Shown piece after piece: positions 1-11,551 of a DNA stretch of 64,000 nt (the first letter of the stretch is position 1; each line of letters begins with the position of its first letter). Location: assembly GCA_025403435.1 (NCBI GenBank), contig CM046348.1, positions 18,513,679-18,577,678 on the forward strand, written 5' to 3'. This DNA comes from Artocarpus heterophyllus. Taxonomy: Eukaryota > Streptophyta > Magnoliopsida > Rosales > Moraceae. Both the position numbers and the translations under genes were made by a program. The notes below the pieces were generated by a model that was not told the DNA's origin, did not search any database, and saw nothing but the letters and a program-made list of their open reading frames with translations.

Positions 1-1829
1 ATAGAAATTTCAACTTTCTTCTTGTTCGTCTAATCCATTCCTAGTTTTTCTTCTTCTTTTTGGTTAGTGTTTTTTTTTTTTGGTGGTGGAAGGAAGAAAT
101 TTTGGAGGGAATAACTTTGAGAAGATTGATTCTTGAGAGGAAGAAAAGGAAGAGAATTTCTTGATGAGGCTTTAAGCTCGGATCCGGCTTAGATGGGAGA
201 AATTTGGGAGGAAAAATTTTGGAGAATCCCCCCTTGGTGGTGTTTGGTTTTTGGAAGAACAATGGAGGAGAAAATGGGGACTAATTAAGGTCTTGTGATA
301 GTACAATTATATATAGACCAAGTACTAATTAAATCACTTCATTTAACTTATGTTTAATGAAGCTCCTAATCAACTTTGATGAGTTAAAATTTTGGTTTAA
401 AATCTCCTAAGTATGACACCATTCTCTAATAAAGGTTGATAAGCTTGATTTATCAACCATTCTCTTATACATCAAGGACAACCGCCAACATATAAGCTTG
501 ATTTAAGGAACTAGTGTACTTAGAGCTTTTCTTGCAAGTTTTCCCTTAAATAGATAAATCTTTATATTGCCAGCAATGACTAACTTAGCTGATAGGAGAT
601 TTTAATATCTAACGGGTCCTATCTCATTTTTTGAATACAATGACACGCTAAACACAGTATGAACCAATAACGATATATGTTTAAATCACGTATCAATTTT
701 AGATTGTGTTTAGTCTTAAAATTAATTATAGACTTGATAAAAATCTAAACTTGACTTCAGTATCTAGACTCAGTGATGGTATAGTTTTTGACAGTGTCAT
801 TTTATGAGTTCCTGTCGCATTTTCTATTGAAATTGCTATTCATGTAGCTTGGATTTTAAATTAATTGACAATTAAGGACCTAACATGCGTTAGAGTGTTT
901 TTTGGTAAACTGCTAATTTCGTAGTGCACTCGAAAATTTTTATAATTAAATTTCTTAGGTTATTTATGGATTAAAATTTCTTCTGCCTCAAATCGCGGTA
1001 GAATTTATCAACCAAGTTATTAAATCATGAAAGTTGATAAATTTAACTTTAAAATTTACTATAGAATTTTGGAATATTATATTAATTCTGTAAGTCTTTT
1101 AGTCATAAAAATCAAGCACGATATTATCTTAAGAAAATCCTTGGCTTAAATATATAAATTATATTATTTAATTCTAGAATTTTCTTGGCTGTTACTAATA
1201 CGGACTAAGTTCTTAGTGCTTGTAATGTTAATTTCTTGATTTAATTAATAATAAACTCTTTAAATTAAATAAGAGCTTACTTCATTTAACTACATTAAAC
1301 TGTCTATATGTACACTTTTAATGTAGTACTCATACTTAAAATTCTAATCTATTAAATCTAAGGTTCGTTGCTGATAACTCCATTATATTCAACTTTAAGA
1401 TGTAAGGCCTCTTGATCTTCAACCATGTCCTAAAAATACCCTTGAGATGCTTAATGGCATTGAATATTACTAAATTCACTCTAATTATCAAAATTGTAGA
1501 AATTTAAGTTGAATGTCCACGTTAAGTGTTTACGTTTTTCAACAAAACCTTTGACTTAAATTCTTGAGTTCTATATAATGTAATTAATCTAATACTTAAC
1601 TATCAAACTGCACCGTCACTCAAATTGTTAAAAATGTATTGGCTTGTCTAAGTTCAATTATTTTCTTCGATTTTTATGCTCACTTGTGAATGTTTCTCGT
1701 AATTCTTACGAAAACAGGGACTTATAAGTTCCAAGCTTATATTTTCCTATAAACTTTAATGGCGTAATTATAGACTAATTCTTAATTAATTATATTTATT
1801 AATTTCTTGATTTTTTTGGTCATCACAAG
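1..1829. other. AT-rich intergenic stretch, no gene seen
   Basis: No open frame with coding character was found on either strand. The first 290 bases are GA/TG-rich and purine-biased, and the rest is AT-rich and looks like old repeat DNA. The block closes near 1822-1827 with TCATCACA, which could be a decayed retroelement edge, but I found no matching partner end in the window. I see nothing else that can be supported. Confidence 0.4.
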
Positions 1830-2690
1830 AACTTACGGCTCCATGGAAGGGCTCCTGTATGACAATAAGGGCTTCTATTTGGTGGTTTTGTGACTAGTTT
1901 TTAAGTGGGTGGAGGTTTGTCAGGTATAGGGGGATGAGTCCTTACTTCCTGTGGGTGAAGTGACGATTGAAGGTGGCAATTAGGGTGGTATAGAGGTTAG
2001 CCTTTTTATAGGTTAAAGGTGGTGCGACACTCAAAGGCTTCTGACTCTTTGAGATCTCGATATTGAGTCCATGAGGTGGTTCTACCCTTGTTTGGTATAG
2101 GTGAACAACAGCAAACGATAGTAGGTGGTGTTTACCCATTAGCAGCTTGGCTTTTCTCCAACTTCTCTTTGGATCTTGGGCATTGTTGTGACTTCTCTCT
2201 TCTCTAGTGGTCGAAATCTTATTGTCATTGGATTTTTTGTAGTTGTTGTTTGGATGTCTCCTTTTGTTTTAGTTTTTGTGGTTTGTCAAATAAAGGCTTT
2301 AATATATCCGCCACATGTGTTTTTGTTGTTTTTTCTTGTTGGAATAATGAATTCAATAGTTGGTAAGTATTTGTGTTTTGCAATGGGTTTTAGACCTTGA
2401 TGTTTTTAGTCTTTTGATCTTGGTTGATCGGAGTTATCCACCATTTATATTGGTATATTTGAACGAGCCATTTATGTGATCAATTAGTCGCATACTTCTT
2501 TTATTTCCTTGTGTTGAAACTTAGTACATGTTTACCCCCTTGAGCATTTTTTAATCGAATCTGCTATTGGTTTCGATTCATAGTTGTGTTGAGTCGCTAT
2601 TTGCTATTGAGGTTTTTAGCATCTGAATTAGTGTTTGTAATTTTTTAGTTTGGAATGAAATTACCATTTTTGTTTAAAAAGAGGGAACCT
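1830..2690 (+). mobile_element. Non-LTR retrotransposon 3' fragment (plus copy)
   Basis: This stretch shares sequence with the better-defined element on the minus strand at 7135-8175. The shared parts include a block around 2278-2329 (TCAAATAAAGGC, then TCCGCC, then TGTGTTTTTGTT) and the tail near 2650-2670 (GAATGAAATTACCATTTTTG). Both are in the orientation expected of a LINE 3' end. The left edge is approximate, the poly(A) is short and no target duplication was identified, so this is an old truncated copy. No coding frame survives. Confidence 0.45.
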
Positions 2691-3980
2691 GAACTAGGTT
2701 GACTGTTTTACTTATTTATGGCCCTATGATTATGATCATTTTTTATCATTCACATTTTTTATAAAATTGATATTTTATTGAGAGTTTTGTTTATTAATGC
2801 ATGTAAAATTAATTATTTTTCAAGTTTGTTAAAGTCTCATTTAAAAAATATTTTTTAATTTTATATTTTTTTTTTGTTGATTTTCATTAATATTCCTGTA
2901 AATTCTAAATATTGATATGTCTATACATATTAATGAGACTTTCGAACCCATATTACCAAAATAGTGTAGCTTTGACACTAAAATGGTATAACTTTTATAT
3001 TAAACAGTAATTTTATATCCAACTTATTATATCATTTTTAACACAAAAAAATATCTTATTTTATTTTTTTCATTTTTATAGTCCTTTTAACAACCCCTGC
3101 TATTAAGAAGCTTAAAAAAATTTAACGTGTAAACAGGAGCATGTCAGATTTAACGTGCTCCTATTTCTTTTGATCGTAAACACCAAGTTTGAGGGAAGAA
3201 ATGACGTTCAGTTGAAGGGGATCTTAAGTGCCATTGACGCTTTTCTCCCCCCGCTTTAGGGGACGTTGGAGAAGGCCTAACATCTTCATCAATGTTTTAT
3301 CATAACAAAAAAAAAGATTTTAAATAAAAATTAAAAAGTGAAAAACTTCAAGACAAAAAAAAAAAAAAAAAGAAGAATAACTACCATAGAGGTAAGGCTG
3401 GGCTCCAAGATCATAATTAGAGCGCCATTTAGAAAAAAAAAATAATAAAAAATATATATATATATTGTGCACCGCGACGGGGATTAATCCCGTCGGTCCG
3501 ATTCAAACATATCGGATCTGACGGCAACAACTTCAAACATCATCTTGCATTCAAAACAACAGTACGCACGGCCACAATTTACCCCAAAAAAATCTGACGC
3601 ACATTCGCAGGCAAGGGACCACGCCGCCACGTGTCTTCCAATCGTACAAAGTAACAAAAAGAGAAATTAAAAAAAAAGAAAAACACGTCATAAACCATCA
3701 GGCAAGAAGAAGCCCTACTATTGACGAGAAGCGGAGAGCATTTGTTTGATATCCCGCGCCAAACACAAACAAAGACAAGTAGTCGCGGGATGGCGCTTTT
3801 GAAACCCTCACTTTCTCTTTCTTCCCTCCCCTATCTTCCCGCCTCTCTCTCACCCTCCTTAAGAACCCCCCCAAAGTCCCCTTTCTTCCTCATCACACTC
3901 AGACCCTATCTCCCTCTCTTTAACCTTCTCTCTGGATTTCCTCGTTTCTCACTATATCTCATATTCTCTCTCTCTTCGAT
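2691..3980. other. Intergenic region and upstream leader of the 127-codon gene
   Basis: The left part is AT-rich without visible genes. There is an A-tract at 3354-3371 and a TA run near 3455. From about 3780 to 3980 the strand is strongly pyrimidine-rich (CTCTCT, CCCTCC), ending TCTCTCTCTCTTCGAT just before the start codon, which is typical of plant 5' leaders. A frame opening at 3721 lies in this leader and lacks protein-like composition, so it is taken as UTR. Confidence 0.45.
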
Positions 3981-4364
3981 ATGAACCGGAGAACTCGCGC
4001 TGCTCACAGGTCGTCCCCGAGCCGCACCGAGCCGTTCCTCAAGTACCTCAAGCCCGGCGCTCTCGCTCAGATCAGGGACTCGCGAATCAGCGCCAGATCG
4101 CAACGCGCCGTGGCCTTGTCGCAGATCCGGTTCTCGCCGCCGTCATCGCCGCCGCCGCCGCCGACTCCAGGTCAACCGCCGGTCAGCGCCATGGACGGCT
4201 TTCCGTGCTTCTCCGGAAGATTCTACGGCCCGAGGTGTCCGCAGAGGAAGAAGTTCGTCGCGTCCAAGTCGGTGTTGTTTCCGAGCCAGACTCCGTCGAG
4301 TCCTGTGCTTGATTCGCCCGATTCGATAATCGATGTTTTCGGAAGCGACATTGCTGCTCATTGA
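3981..4364 (+). CDS. Uncharacterised plant basic protein, 127 aa
   Basis: A single intronless frame begins MNRRTRAAHRS and ends in GSDIAAH. Residues 1-45 are Arg/Ser-rich and contain the block EPFLKYLKPGALAQIRDSRI. A proline run (PPSSPPPPPTPGQPP) follows at about 53-67. Next come a Cys-containing segment, FPCFSGRFYGPRCPQRKK, and an acidic tail with SPDSIIDVF. No signal peptide or membrane segment is visible. Codon third positions are GC-rich compared with the AT-rich surroundings, which supports real coding. I recall plant-specific hypothetical proteins with the FLKYLKPGAL..LRDSRISARS and YGPRCPQRKK blocks but no assigned function. The start was chosen as the first ATG after the CT-rich leader. 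The role is unknown. Confidence 0.82.
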   Translation: MNRRTRAAHRSSPSRTEPFLKYLKPGALAQIRDSRISARSQRAVALSQIRFSPPSSPPPPPTPGQPPVSAMDGFPCFSGRFYGPRCPQRKKFVASKSVLFPSQTPSSPVLDSPDSIIDVFGSDIAAH

Positions 4365-5240
4365 TTGGAACTGCTTCAATCTGTGAAGTTTTTTTAAACT
4401 TTTGCCAATTGTTGTTGTAGATTAATTGCTTATTGTAGTTAGTGGTACTTCAGTGCAAAATGTGGAAAATTTCTTAGAACTGAGATTAGTAATAAAATCA
4501 CACACATTTTCGTTTACAGATCTATTATATGCGCCGAATTTTGTTTATCGTGTTCTGTTATTTATTTCAGTTGAGCAAAGATGGAAATCATGAAATGTAG
4601 ATATTTATTGTCTCGAATCCATGCATTGTTATGTACGTTGTGAAATGTCTTGTAACTGCTCCACAATTTGTCTAAATTTCCTCCTTAATTTATTTCGTTT
4701 ATTTGTGATTCTTGCAATTTGCAAAAAAGCATTAATAAATATAATTATAAGGAGTAAAAGATTCAGTCCTAGCAGTTGTACTCTGCAAATAAAGGCACAA
4801 TTTGTTCTTTTGTCAAATGAAACTGAAGCACACATGTTTCTTTCTTTATTTTTTATTTTATGAATCGAATGTTCATGCTTACGCCAAGTCTGATTTAAGT
4901 TTTTCCTGCTGAATGATTTAGCATTATGGGTTTTCATTTGTGCTTGCTGAAACAATGTTAAACATGGGACTAGGTGAACTGGTTTCAATTAAACACAATG
5001 GTGACACATTATTGTGTTTACTTTGCAAGAAGCCAATAATGCTGTCATGGTAGGCTTGTAGCTTTGTAAGTAACCTTTTCGGCTCAGAAACTAGAGGTAA
5101 GATTGTCATGTCAATCTTTAAAGGGACCATCTAGGAACATACTCAATGGTTTCCTCCATGATGCAATGCAGTTTATCCTTTTGCAGCTCTTGGTTGGCCA
5201 TCAGCAGATAATCTTTCCCGAAGATCCATAATACAAAAAA
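4365..5240. other. 3' flank of the 127-codon gene
   Basis: This is AT-rich sequence that probably holds the 3' UTR of the upstream gene. AATAAA-like signals occur near 4491 (AATAAAATC) and 4734. No second coding exon was found that would extend the upstream gene. Confidence 0.35.
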
Positions 5241-6870
5241 CAATTTATGGGTCCCGCTAAGCTTGCATTGGTTGTGAAATCAGGTTGTTAGTTTGATCTA
5301 TTGCGTATTGTTGATGGCCTTTTGTTCTATGCATACTGGATAGATAGATATAGATAAGCTGGAACAATTTTTAGCTTTTCTTAAGCCCATTCAGATTACG
5401 TCCTTGTGATAGGCTTATTTGTAATCCTGTTTTAAGTTTGATTTTGGAGCAAGCGTAGGTTTGATTGAGCCATGAAGGTAATGCTTGTTAACCTTTTTTT
5501 TTGGATAAAACTTGGTTGTGCTCTTTTCTGGATAGTTGTTTTACTGATAACAAAAACAGTTAACAGTCTTTTTGTTTCAGGAGCTGTATGTTGCAATTTT
5601 CAACCTGTGCTGCCTGATTCTTGTTGGCTTTGGATTCCCTATTGTGGAACCATGGAAGGCTTTGGAAGCCTTTGGTTAAGCTCCCTAACAAGCCGGTAGT
5701 AGTCTTAGTATTGGCTGTCAAGTGCAATGAACTATGAAGGTGAGATTAATACTGCTTGATTGAAGACACTATTCCCTATTTGAAAAACTGAATTTGTTAT
5801 ACCTAGTATTCTTTTTGCCTGCTTCAGAGTTTTTTTGTAACATGTTGCCTTTGGTGTATAGATCCTTAGATATTTTACTTCTCAATATTTTGATTTATGG
5901 TTCTATGAATTCTGTCAAATCTGTTTTGCATGAATTCATAAAGTTTAATGAATTGTTCCAATAATTTACTAATACAATTTATGCTTTTTTACTCCTGCAT
6001 TCCTTTGGAAGGACTTATATTTTGACTAGGAACTACACCTTTAATTATTTCATACCTTTATGATCTTGTATTTGGCATATGCTTCATGAGTTAATAATAT
6101 TTATTTTTGTATTTTTTAGTTATTTTTTTTATTTCCGAATTTGGTGTTTGCAATTAGGATATTGAATCTGCTTACGGTTCTCATCTTTTAGATATTCCTG
6201 TAGGCGCATTGCTTCAAATCAATGACATAACTTTCTAAGGCCCTTTTTTGGGTTAGGAAAATTTATTTAGGAAGTTGGCTTCAAAAGAAGTCTCAACTTC
6301 CATTGCTATAGTTTAGGCTTGGTTTGACACGACAGGTTCTGTTTGATATGAATTGTGAACTTACTTCCGGGCATAAAGCAGATGTCTATACTTGGAGCTC
6401 ATGGAGCCATATGGGCATAATTACGTGACTCTGGCTGTTCCTGTATTTAGCTAAGATCTTGACTTATATGCTTGGGGCAATCAATAGTATCTAGAATTGG
6501 AGTGATTGCCCTTTCCCATTAGGATCTGGCTTCCAATCTGAATGTTAATATTTTCCGTGATCATTTTCTAACAGTTAGCTTGTTTGATCATGCATTAATA
6601 GCTCATGTTCATTGTGGTTACGCATCAATGCCCTAATTGTAGTCTTAATTTGTTATGTCCGACTCACTAATGTAAATTACGCCTTCAAGCCATTAAGGCA
6701 ACTATAGCACCGTTTTTTGAATTAGATTGAAATGGAAAAATGCAAAGGAATTACATCTTCAATTAAATTTAGAGGAAATCTCAGAATTGTAGTCCTGCAT
6801 TTTGAAGGCACTTTTCAGTCCTCTTTGGCAAGACTTGTAAGCAACTTATGACTTGTGAGTCCAAAGTAGT
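5241..6870. repeat. Left copy of an old segmental duplication
   Basis: Matching blocks recur in the same order at 8690-10110. One is the run containing TTGATGGCCTTTTGTTCTAT at about 5290-5345 (partner 8724-8785). Another is the microprotein-like exons at 5460-5680 (partner 8900-9200). A third is the block with GAATTAGATTGAAATGGA at about 6690-6850 (partner 9935-10100). The offset is about 3.4 kb and both copies are direct. The middle of the right copy is shortened. The extent given is approximate. Confidence 0.6.
5472..5679 (+). CDS. Possible two-exon microprotein, 34 aa, membrane-like
   Basis: Exon 1 is only ATG AAG (5472-5477), followed by a GTAATG donor. The intron ends TTTTGTTTCAG at 5580. 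Exon 2 (5581-5679) continues in frame as ELYVAIFNLCCLILVGFGF, then PIVEPWKALEAFG and a stop. The first 19 residues after MK make a hydrophobic segment long enough to cross a membrane, followed by a short amphipathic tail. I do not recognise a family. Good splice signals, a clean stop and duplication of the same exons at 8900-9200 are in favour; the tiny size is against. It might also be a short ORF in a longer spliced transcript, since another donor-like site (ATGAAG|GTGAGA) follows near 5738. Confidence 0.35.
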
Positions 6871-7121
6871 AATAGCAAAATGTGTCTTCACTAAAAGTGC
6901 AGGAAGGTATTTTCTAAATATTAATGTAAACTTCCTTTAATCATTTTTATTACTTATTAATTTAAATTTTTTTTTGTTCCATTATATAGAGTTTTCTATG
7001 GTAGGATATCATACGAGAAAGAAGAAAGAATTTACAGAAAAAAAAAGAACTAAAATAGAGAACTACTAGAGAGAGACTATATTTATAGGTAAACTAAATG
7101 ACAAAATGGGAAACTGAAAAA

Positions 7122-8188
7122 ATAAAATAAGCAATTTTTTTTTTTTGAAATTGATAATTTCATTTTGAACTAGAGAAATACACGCACTAATTCAAATGCA
7201 AAGACCAAAATGCATTTAGTGACTTAATCTCGAGTTTAAACCAGACCATTTGTAGATTCAAATGAAACGCTTAAGGGACAATGCAGTTATCAAGTTTCAA
7301 CAAAAGAAAATTGAAAAGATACACTATTAATCAAGCAGACAATGGCTCTTTCCAACGCATCATTATAGGGTTAGATAACTCCAATCAAGCAAAATCAAGA
7401 GACTAAAGACAGTAAGATCTAACATCACATCGCAAAGTACAAAGACTTGCGAAACATTAGAAGGTGGGAAAACCACATTCGTTACTACAACAGACAAACC
7501 AAATAACAAAAACACAAACGGCGGAAACATCTAACGCCTTTATTTGACAATCACAAAAACTAAAGCAAAAGGGTACATCTCAAATGTCAAGCACAAAGAT
7601 TCCGGTGATGATTCAACCTTGGCCACGGATGAGAAGGGAGATCTCAGCAAAGTATTTGGTTTGAAATGAAGCAGACAAAGGGCGAAGCCGTTGACTCGTG
7701 AAGGTCACCCGCCACTGCCAGCCACCGCCCGCATCCGCTAGCCACTAATAATGCAACCGCCAGGATTCTGACTCTTCGACTAGAGAGACAAATCTCTTGG
7801 AAAGAAAGGCCTTAGAACGCCACGAATCCTCCAACATGCGAGAAGGCAAACTCCAAAACCCCCTTCTTTGCCACATCCAACCACCATGCTACATCGCCCT
7901 GTCATTAGAAGCAGAAGACCACCTCCCCAAGCCCGACGAAACTCCCCCCACCCAAGCATTGAAAACACGACCACTGCTTGAGATCCTTTTGTCGTCATAC
8001 GGGAGACATCCCATAGGGCCAGGGGTTTGGAGACTAGCCTAGGCCGGTGCTGAACTGCAGCACTTCAAGGCCTCTTCCAAAGGCGGTGCAGAAGAAAGTT
8101 TTAGGGAAACCCCAGTAATGGGAAGAAGAAGAGAGAGCGTTGTACTAATTTCATGCAACCAGTCAAGAAGAGCTCATAAAATGAGCAA
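7122..8188 (-). mobile_element. Truncated non-LTR (LINE-type) retrotransposon with target duplication
   Basis: The element occupies 7135-8175 on the minus strand. It ends in a poly(A) tail, seen as a T-run starting at 7135. It is flanked by a 13-bp duplication, ATAAAATAAGCAA at 7122-7134 and ATAAAATGAGCAA at 8176-8188, with one mismatch. A poly(A) tail plus a long target duplication is the signature of target-primed reverse transcription. The inside holds only short frames, so this is a 5'-truncated, non-coding 3' end. It shares sequence with 1830-2690. Confidence 0.75.
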
Positions 8189-9015
8189 AGTTGGCAATGA
8201 GAAACTTTCATAATAACATAAATGGGATATTTATCATTTACTTTACTTCATTCAATAGTTAATTTTAACTTTTAAAATTATCAAATTATGCTTATGTAAA
8301 ATATAAAAAAAAAATAAAACTTTCAAAAAATAAGAAGAAAACAAGAATAAAGACACATAAAAAACCTGTTTTTGAAGGTATTCTATACATTTTTGAAGGA
8401 AAAAAACTTTAGTATAGAGATTTCTTTTAAGTTTTTGAAGTTATCTTATTTTTAATTTGAGAGTATTTAGGTAATTTCTTATATCAAAATTGAAGATTAA
8501 TTGAATAAAGGTATAAATTTATGTATTAAATATAATCTGAAGGCAAAATTTGATTGTTTGAATAAACTTAAAATACATTATATAAAAAGGTAAATAACCC
8601 AAACATAAATCCTTAATCAAATAAAAACTAAATATTTAAAGCAATTAATGATAATATTTTCATCAATCCCGGCAGAAAGAACTTGAATCTGGAGAGTTGA
8701 GCTTGCGTTTCCATTGATAATCATGAGTTTTGATCTATTGCTTATACATAGTTGATGGCCTTTTGTTCTATGCATACTGGATGGATTGATATATAATGAA
8801 CTTCGAACATTTATCATTCTTTATCTTAAACGCATTTGGATTACATCCTCGCACTAGCCTTGCTTGTGAATCTCTTCCCGTTTAATTTATTGATGAATAT
8901 GAAGGGCAATGTTTGTTTGACACATTTTTGAATAAAATTAGCCAGTGCTTTTTTCTTGATAGCTTTTTTTCTGATAGCGAAACAGTTGCAAGTTTTGTCA
9001 TCTCAGGAGCTCCAT

Positions 9016-9170
9016 GTGTTTAGTATGGTAGTTAGAATTATTTTTACTATAACATATGAGAGCTTTACATTATAGTAATATCTTTTTTTTACTGTAACAT
9101 ATAAAAGCTTTACACTGTTTATAACAATGGTTAGGACCGTAGTTGCCAAACAGGCTAATTATTTTAAAGC
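9016..9170. repeat. Small dispersed repeat, AGAGCTTTACA family
   Basis: Two tandem half-units, ACATATGAGAGCTTTACATT and ACATATAAAAGCTTTACACT, are followed by GCCAAACAGGC. The same core recurs at many other sites in the window (see findings). Here it splits the duplicated microprotein exon. It is probably a decayed MITE. Confidence 0.5.
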
Positions 9171-9283
9171 TGGGCTTGATTCTTGTGGGCTTTAGAAACC
9201 CTATCGTCGAATTGGGATTGTTCTCATTCGGATAGAATTGGTGAGTCAAACCCATTTTTAATTGTAGTATCTTAATTTTGGCC

Positions 9284-9899
9284 CTACATGGTAGTGGTGG
9301 CAAAACGGGTTGGCGGGTCGGGTTCGTGTCGGGTTGGAGTTAATTTTTACAAAATTAGGTCGACACTAACCCGACCCGTGACCCGAACGGGTTGAGAATT
9401 CTCAACCCTAACCCGACCCGTTTTGACATGGGTTGACACTAACCCGACCCGTGTCAACCCGTTTCTTATGCATAGTGTCAAAAAATAATAACTCGTGACC
9501 CGATTTTGACCCGTAACCCGATTATGACCTGCAACCCGCCTCTAACCCGCCCACATTAATATATAAAATATTAAAAATAAAATAAAATTAGAAGAGTTTC
9601 ATACCACTTCAACAAGAAGATGAGTGATAAGAGAGGTAAGGTTTGATATTTTAAGAGCTTATATTATATATGAAATAATATTAATTTTTTAAAAGCTAAT
9701 TAATTAAATACGGGTCAGAAACGGGTCATTTTCGTGTCAGACGGGTTGACCCGAACACGACCCGTTTTTGACGGGTCAGTTTCAGGTCGACACTAAAATG
9801 ACCCGTGGTCAAATTTTTTGACACTAACCCGCAAAAAATCGTGTCGGATTCGTGTCGTGTCGTCGTGTCGCAACCCGTATTGCCGGCCCTACTACATGG
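9284..9899. mobile_element. Non-autonomous hAT element (MITE), 600 bp
   Basis: The element is 9292-9891. It is flanked by a perfect 8-bp target duplication, CTACATGG, at 9284-9291 and 9892-9899, which is diagnostic of hAT. The ends are imperfect inverted repeats: the left starts TAGTGGTGGCAAAACGGGTT, and the right, read inward, starts TAGGGCCGGCAATACGGGTT. Both subterminal zones are packed with direct and inverted ACCCG/CGGGT and CGACACG units, presumed transposase binding sites. No transposase is encoded. It sits inside the right copy of the segmental duplication and so is younger than it. Confidence 0.9.
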
Positions 9900-10110
9900 C
9901 ATGCCAGGCTTACTTGAAAGATAGGCTTTCAAGCTAATATAAGGCAACATAAGTACCATTTTCCGAATTAGATTGAAATGGATAAATGCAATATGTAAAT
10001 TCGGTGTCAAAATAATTTTCGCAGGCAATCTCACTATTATAGTTATTCATTTGGAAGGCATATTTTAGTCATCTATAGCTTAGATTTCTGTAAGCAACTT
10101 ATGGATTGGT

Positions 10111-10301
10111 CCTTTTTTTTTTCCCCTAAGCCTGAACCTATGGACTATGGATGTCTGGTTCATTTGGCCGAAGTCAAGCTTTGAGTTTATTATTTTCTTC
10201 AGGAAAAAAAAAAAAAGATAACCCGAGCAATCAACCCTTCCAAAGAAAGATGATAAATATATTTGTTTGAAACAAAAATACTAATTAGAAATCATCATCA
10301 A

Positions 10302-10305
<4 letters not shown>
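10111..10305. other. AT-rich spacer
   Basis: No gene or recognisable element was found. Confidence 0.3.

Positions 10306-10355
<50 letters not shown>
10306..10355. repeat. (TA)n microsatellite
   Basis: About 25 uninterrupted TA dinucleotides. Confidence 0.95.
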
Positions 10356-10361
<6 letters not shown>

Positions 10362-11551
10362 GGGGAAGGAGCCAAATAACATATTTAATGTTTTAAATTA
10401 TAAATTATGTCATAATTTATAAGAAGTATAGTGAATAGTATATTATAAAAAATGAAGGTTTATATCATAAGGAATTAGGAATAAAAACTCCAATATACCT
10501 TTACATTTTTCTCCTCTTTACCACTCTCCTCCCGTGTCAGCATTGACGGCTATTAGGAAACACCATATTTATTTGTAAATATTATATAAATACAAAAATT
10601 TACTATAGTTAGAAAATACTTCATTTACATGTAAATATAAAAATTTGATAACGACCTTTTTGGACTTGAGAAATAACTATATTCACATGAAATACAAAAA
10701 ATTACTCACATGGTATCGGATATTATTGGCATCGGTAATGTCACTAATAACAAAAAAATGTTATATTTATATATAAATATAAAAATTTATTGACAATCTC
10801 GCAAGAGAGGCAGGAAAACGTAATGTTTATGTGAAAATATTGTATATTCCAGTAAATACACAAATTTTCCTGCAACCTTGCCAAATCCAAAATTGCCGAG
10901 GACTTTGCAATATGTATTTCCTTGTCCCATCACCCTGCCTCGGCAAAAGAAGGTACACAGTGTACGACCCCTCAAATATTTTTTCCTTGTCGTTCGAAAC
11001 CCGAAATTCTTTTTCTGGTCCCAGTTCTGAGTGACCTCTCCTCTCTCTAGTCCCTGCGTAGCTAGCAAGCGGACCAAGAAAAACGACACACGAAACAAAA
11101 TCATTTGTAAGTCTGTTCAATTTGAATATTTTAAATATTTAAATAAAATATTTAAGTAAAGATTTAAATTTTTATCGTCATTGACATCGGAGGGTTTTTT
11201 ATAAAGAGTTTTCTGGAAAATTTTTTTTGAGTAAATGGTCTTTTTTTATTAGATAATTTTTGACATCAAAAAAAAATTTTTTAGATATTAAAACGATTTC
11301 AGTTTTTTTTTTATTTTATTGAAATTTTTTATCTTATTATAATTATTTTTTTAAAAAAATTAAAATAATTTATTTGTATAAAAAAATATATTTTTTGATT
11401 TAAAAGAAAAATCATTTACCCAATTAAGAATTTTTTTTGGGCTTTTTGTCAAAATCTTCCCATCGGCATCGGCCATCGGTATATGCCCAAAAAACACCTC
11501 TTTTTCAGTCACTTTCCCAAAATAGCAATTCCAAAGCCGAAACAACAATCA
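10356..11551. other. Upstream region of AXR1, AT-rich with degenerate repeats
   Basis: At 10560-10860 a motif of the type TTTAnnTGTAAATATnnAAAAATTT recurs four or five times at irregular spacing, which looks like a decayed repeat. A GC-richer island at 10880-11070 follows; open frames cross it on both strands but none resembles a known protein. From 11120 to 11440 the DNA is almost pure A/T. The last 100 bases contain CATCGGCATCGGCCATCGG (about 11461-11479) and form the probable AXR1 leader. Confidence 0.4.

Larger units (their letters stand above)
8690..10110. repeat. Right, decayed copy of the segmental duplication
   Basis: This is the counterpart of 5241-6870, in the same orientation. The microprotein-like exon copy is broken. 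The donor has changed from GTAATG to GGCAATG near 8900. Exon 2 is interrupted by a small repeat (about 9016-9170), and downstream of it the frame reads into TAG. A 600-bp hAT element was inserted later at 9292. The copy resumes at about 9900-10100. It carries no functional gene. Confidence 0.55.

Noticed and set aside
10787..11120. Overlapping minus-strand frames of about 100 codons upstream of AXR1.
   Set aside because: Two different frames overlap the same DNA, neither has recognisable motifs, and the region is the AXR1 upstream flank with decayed repeats.
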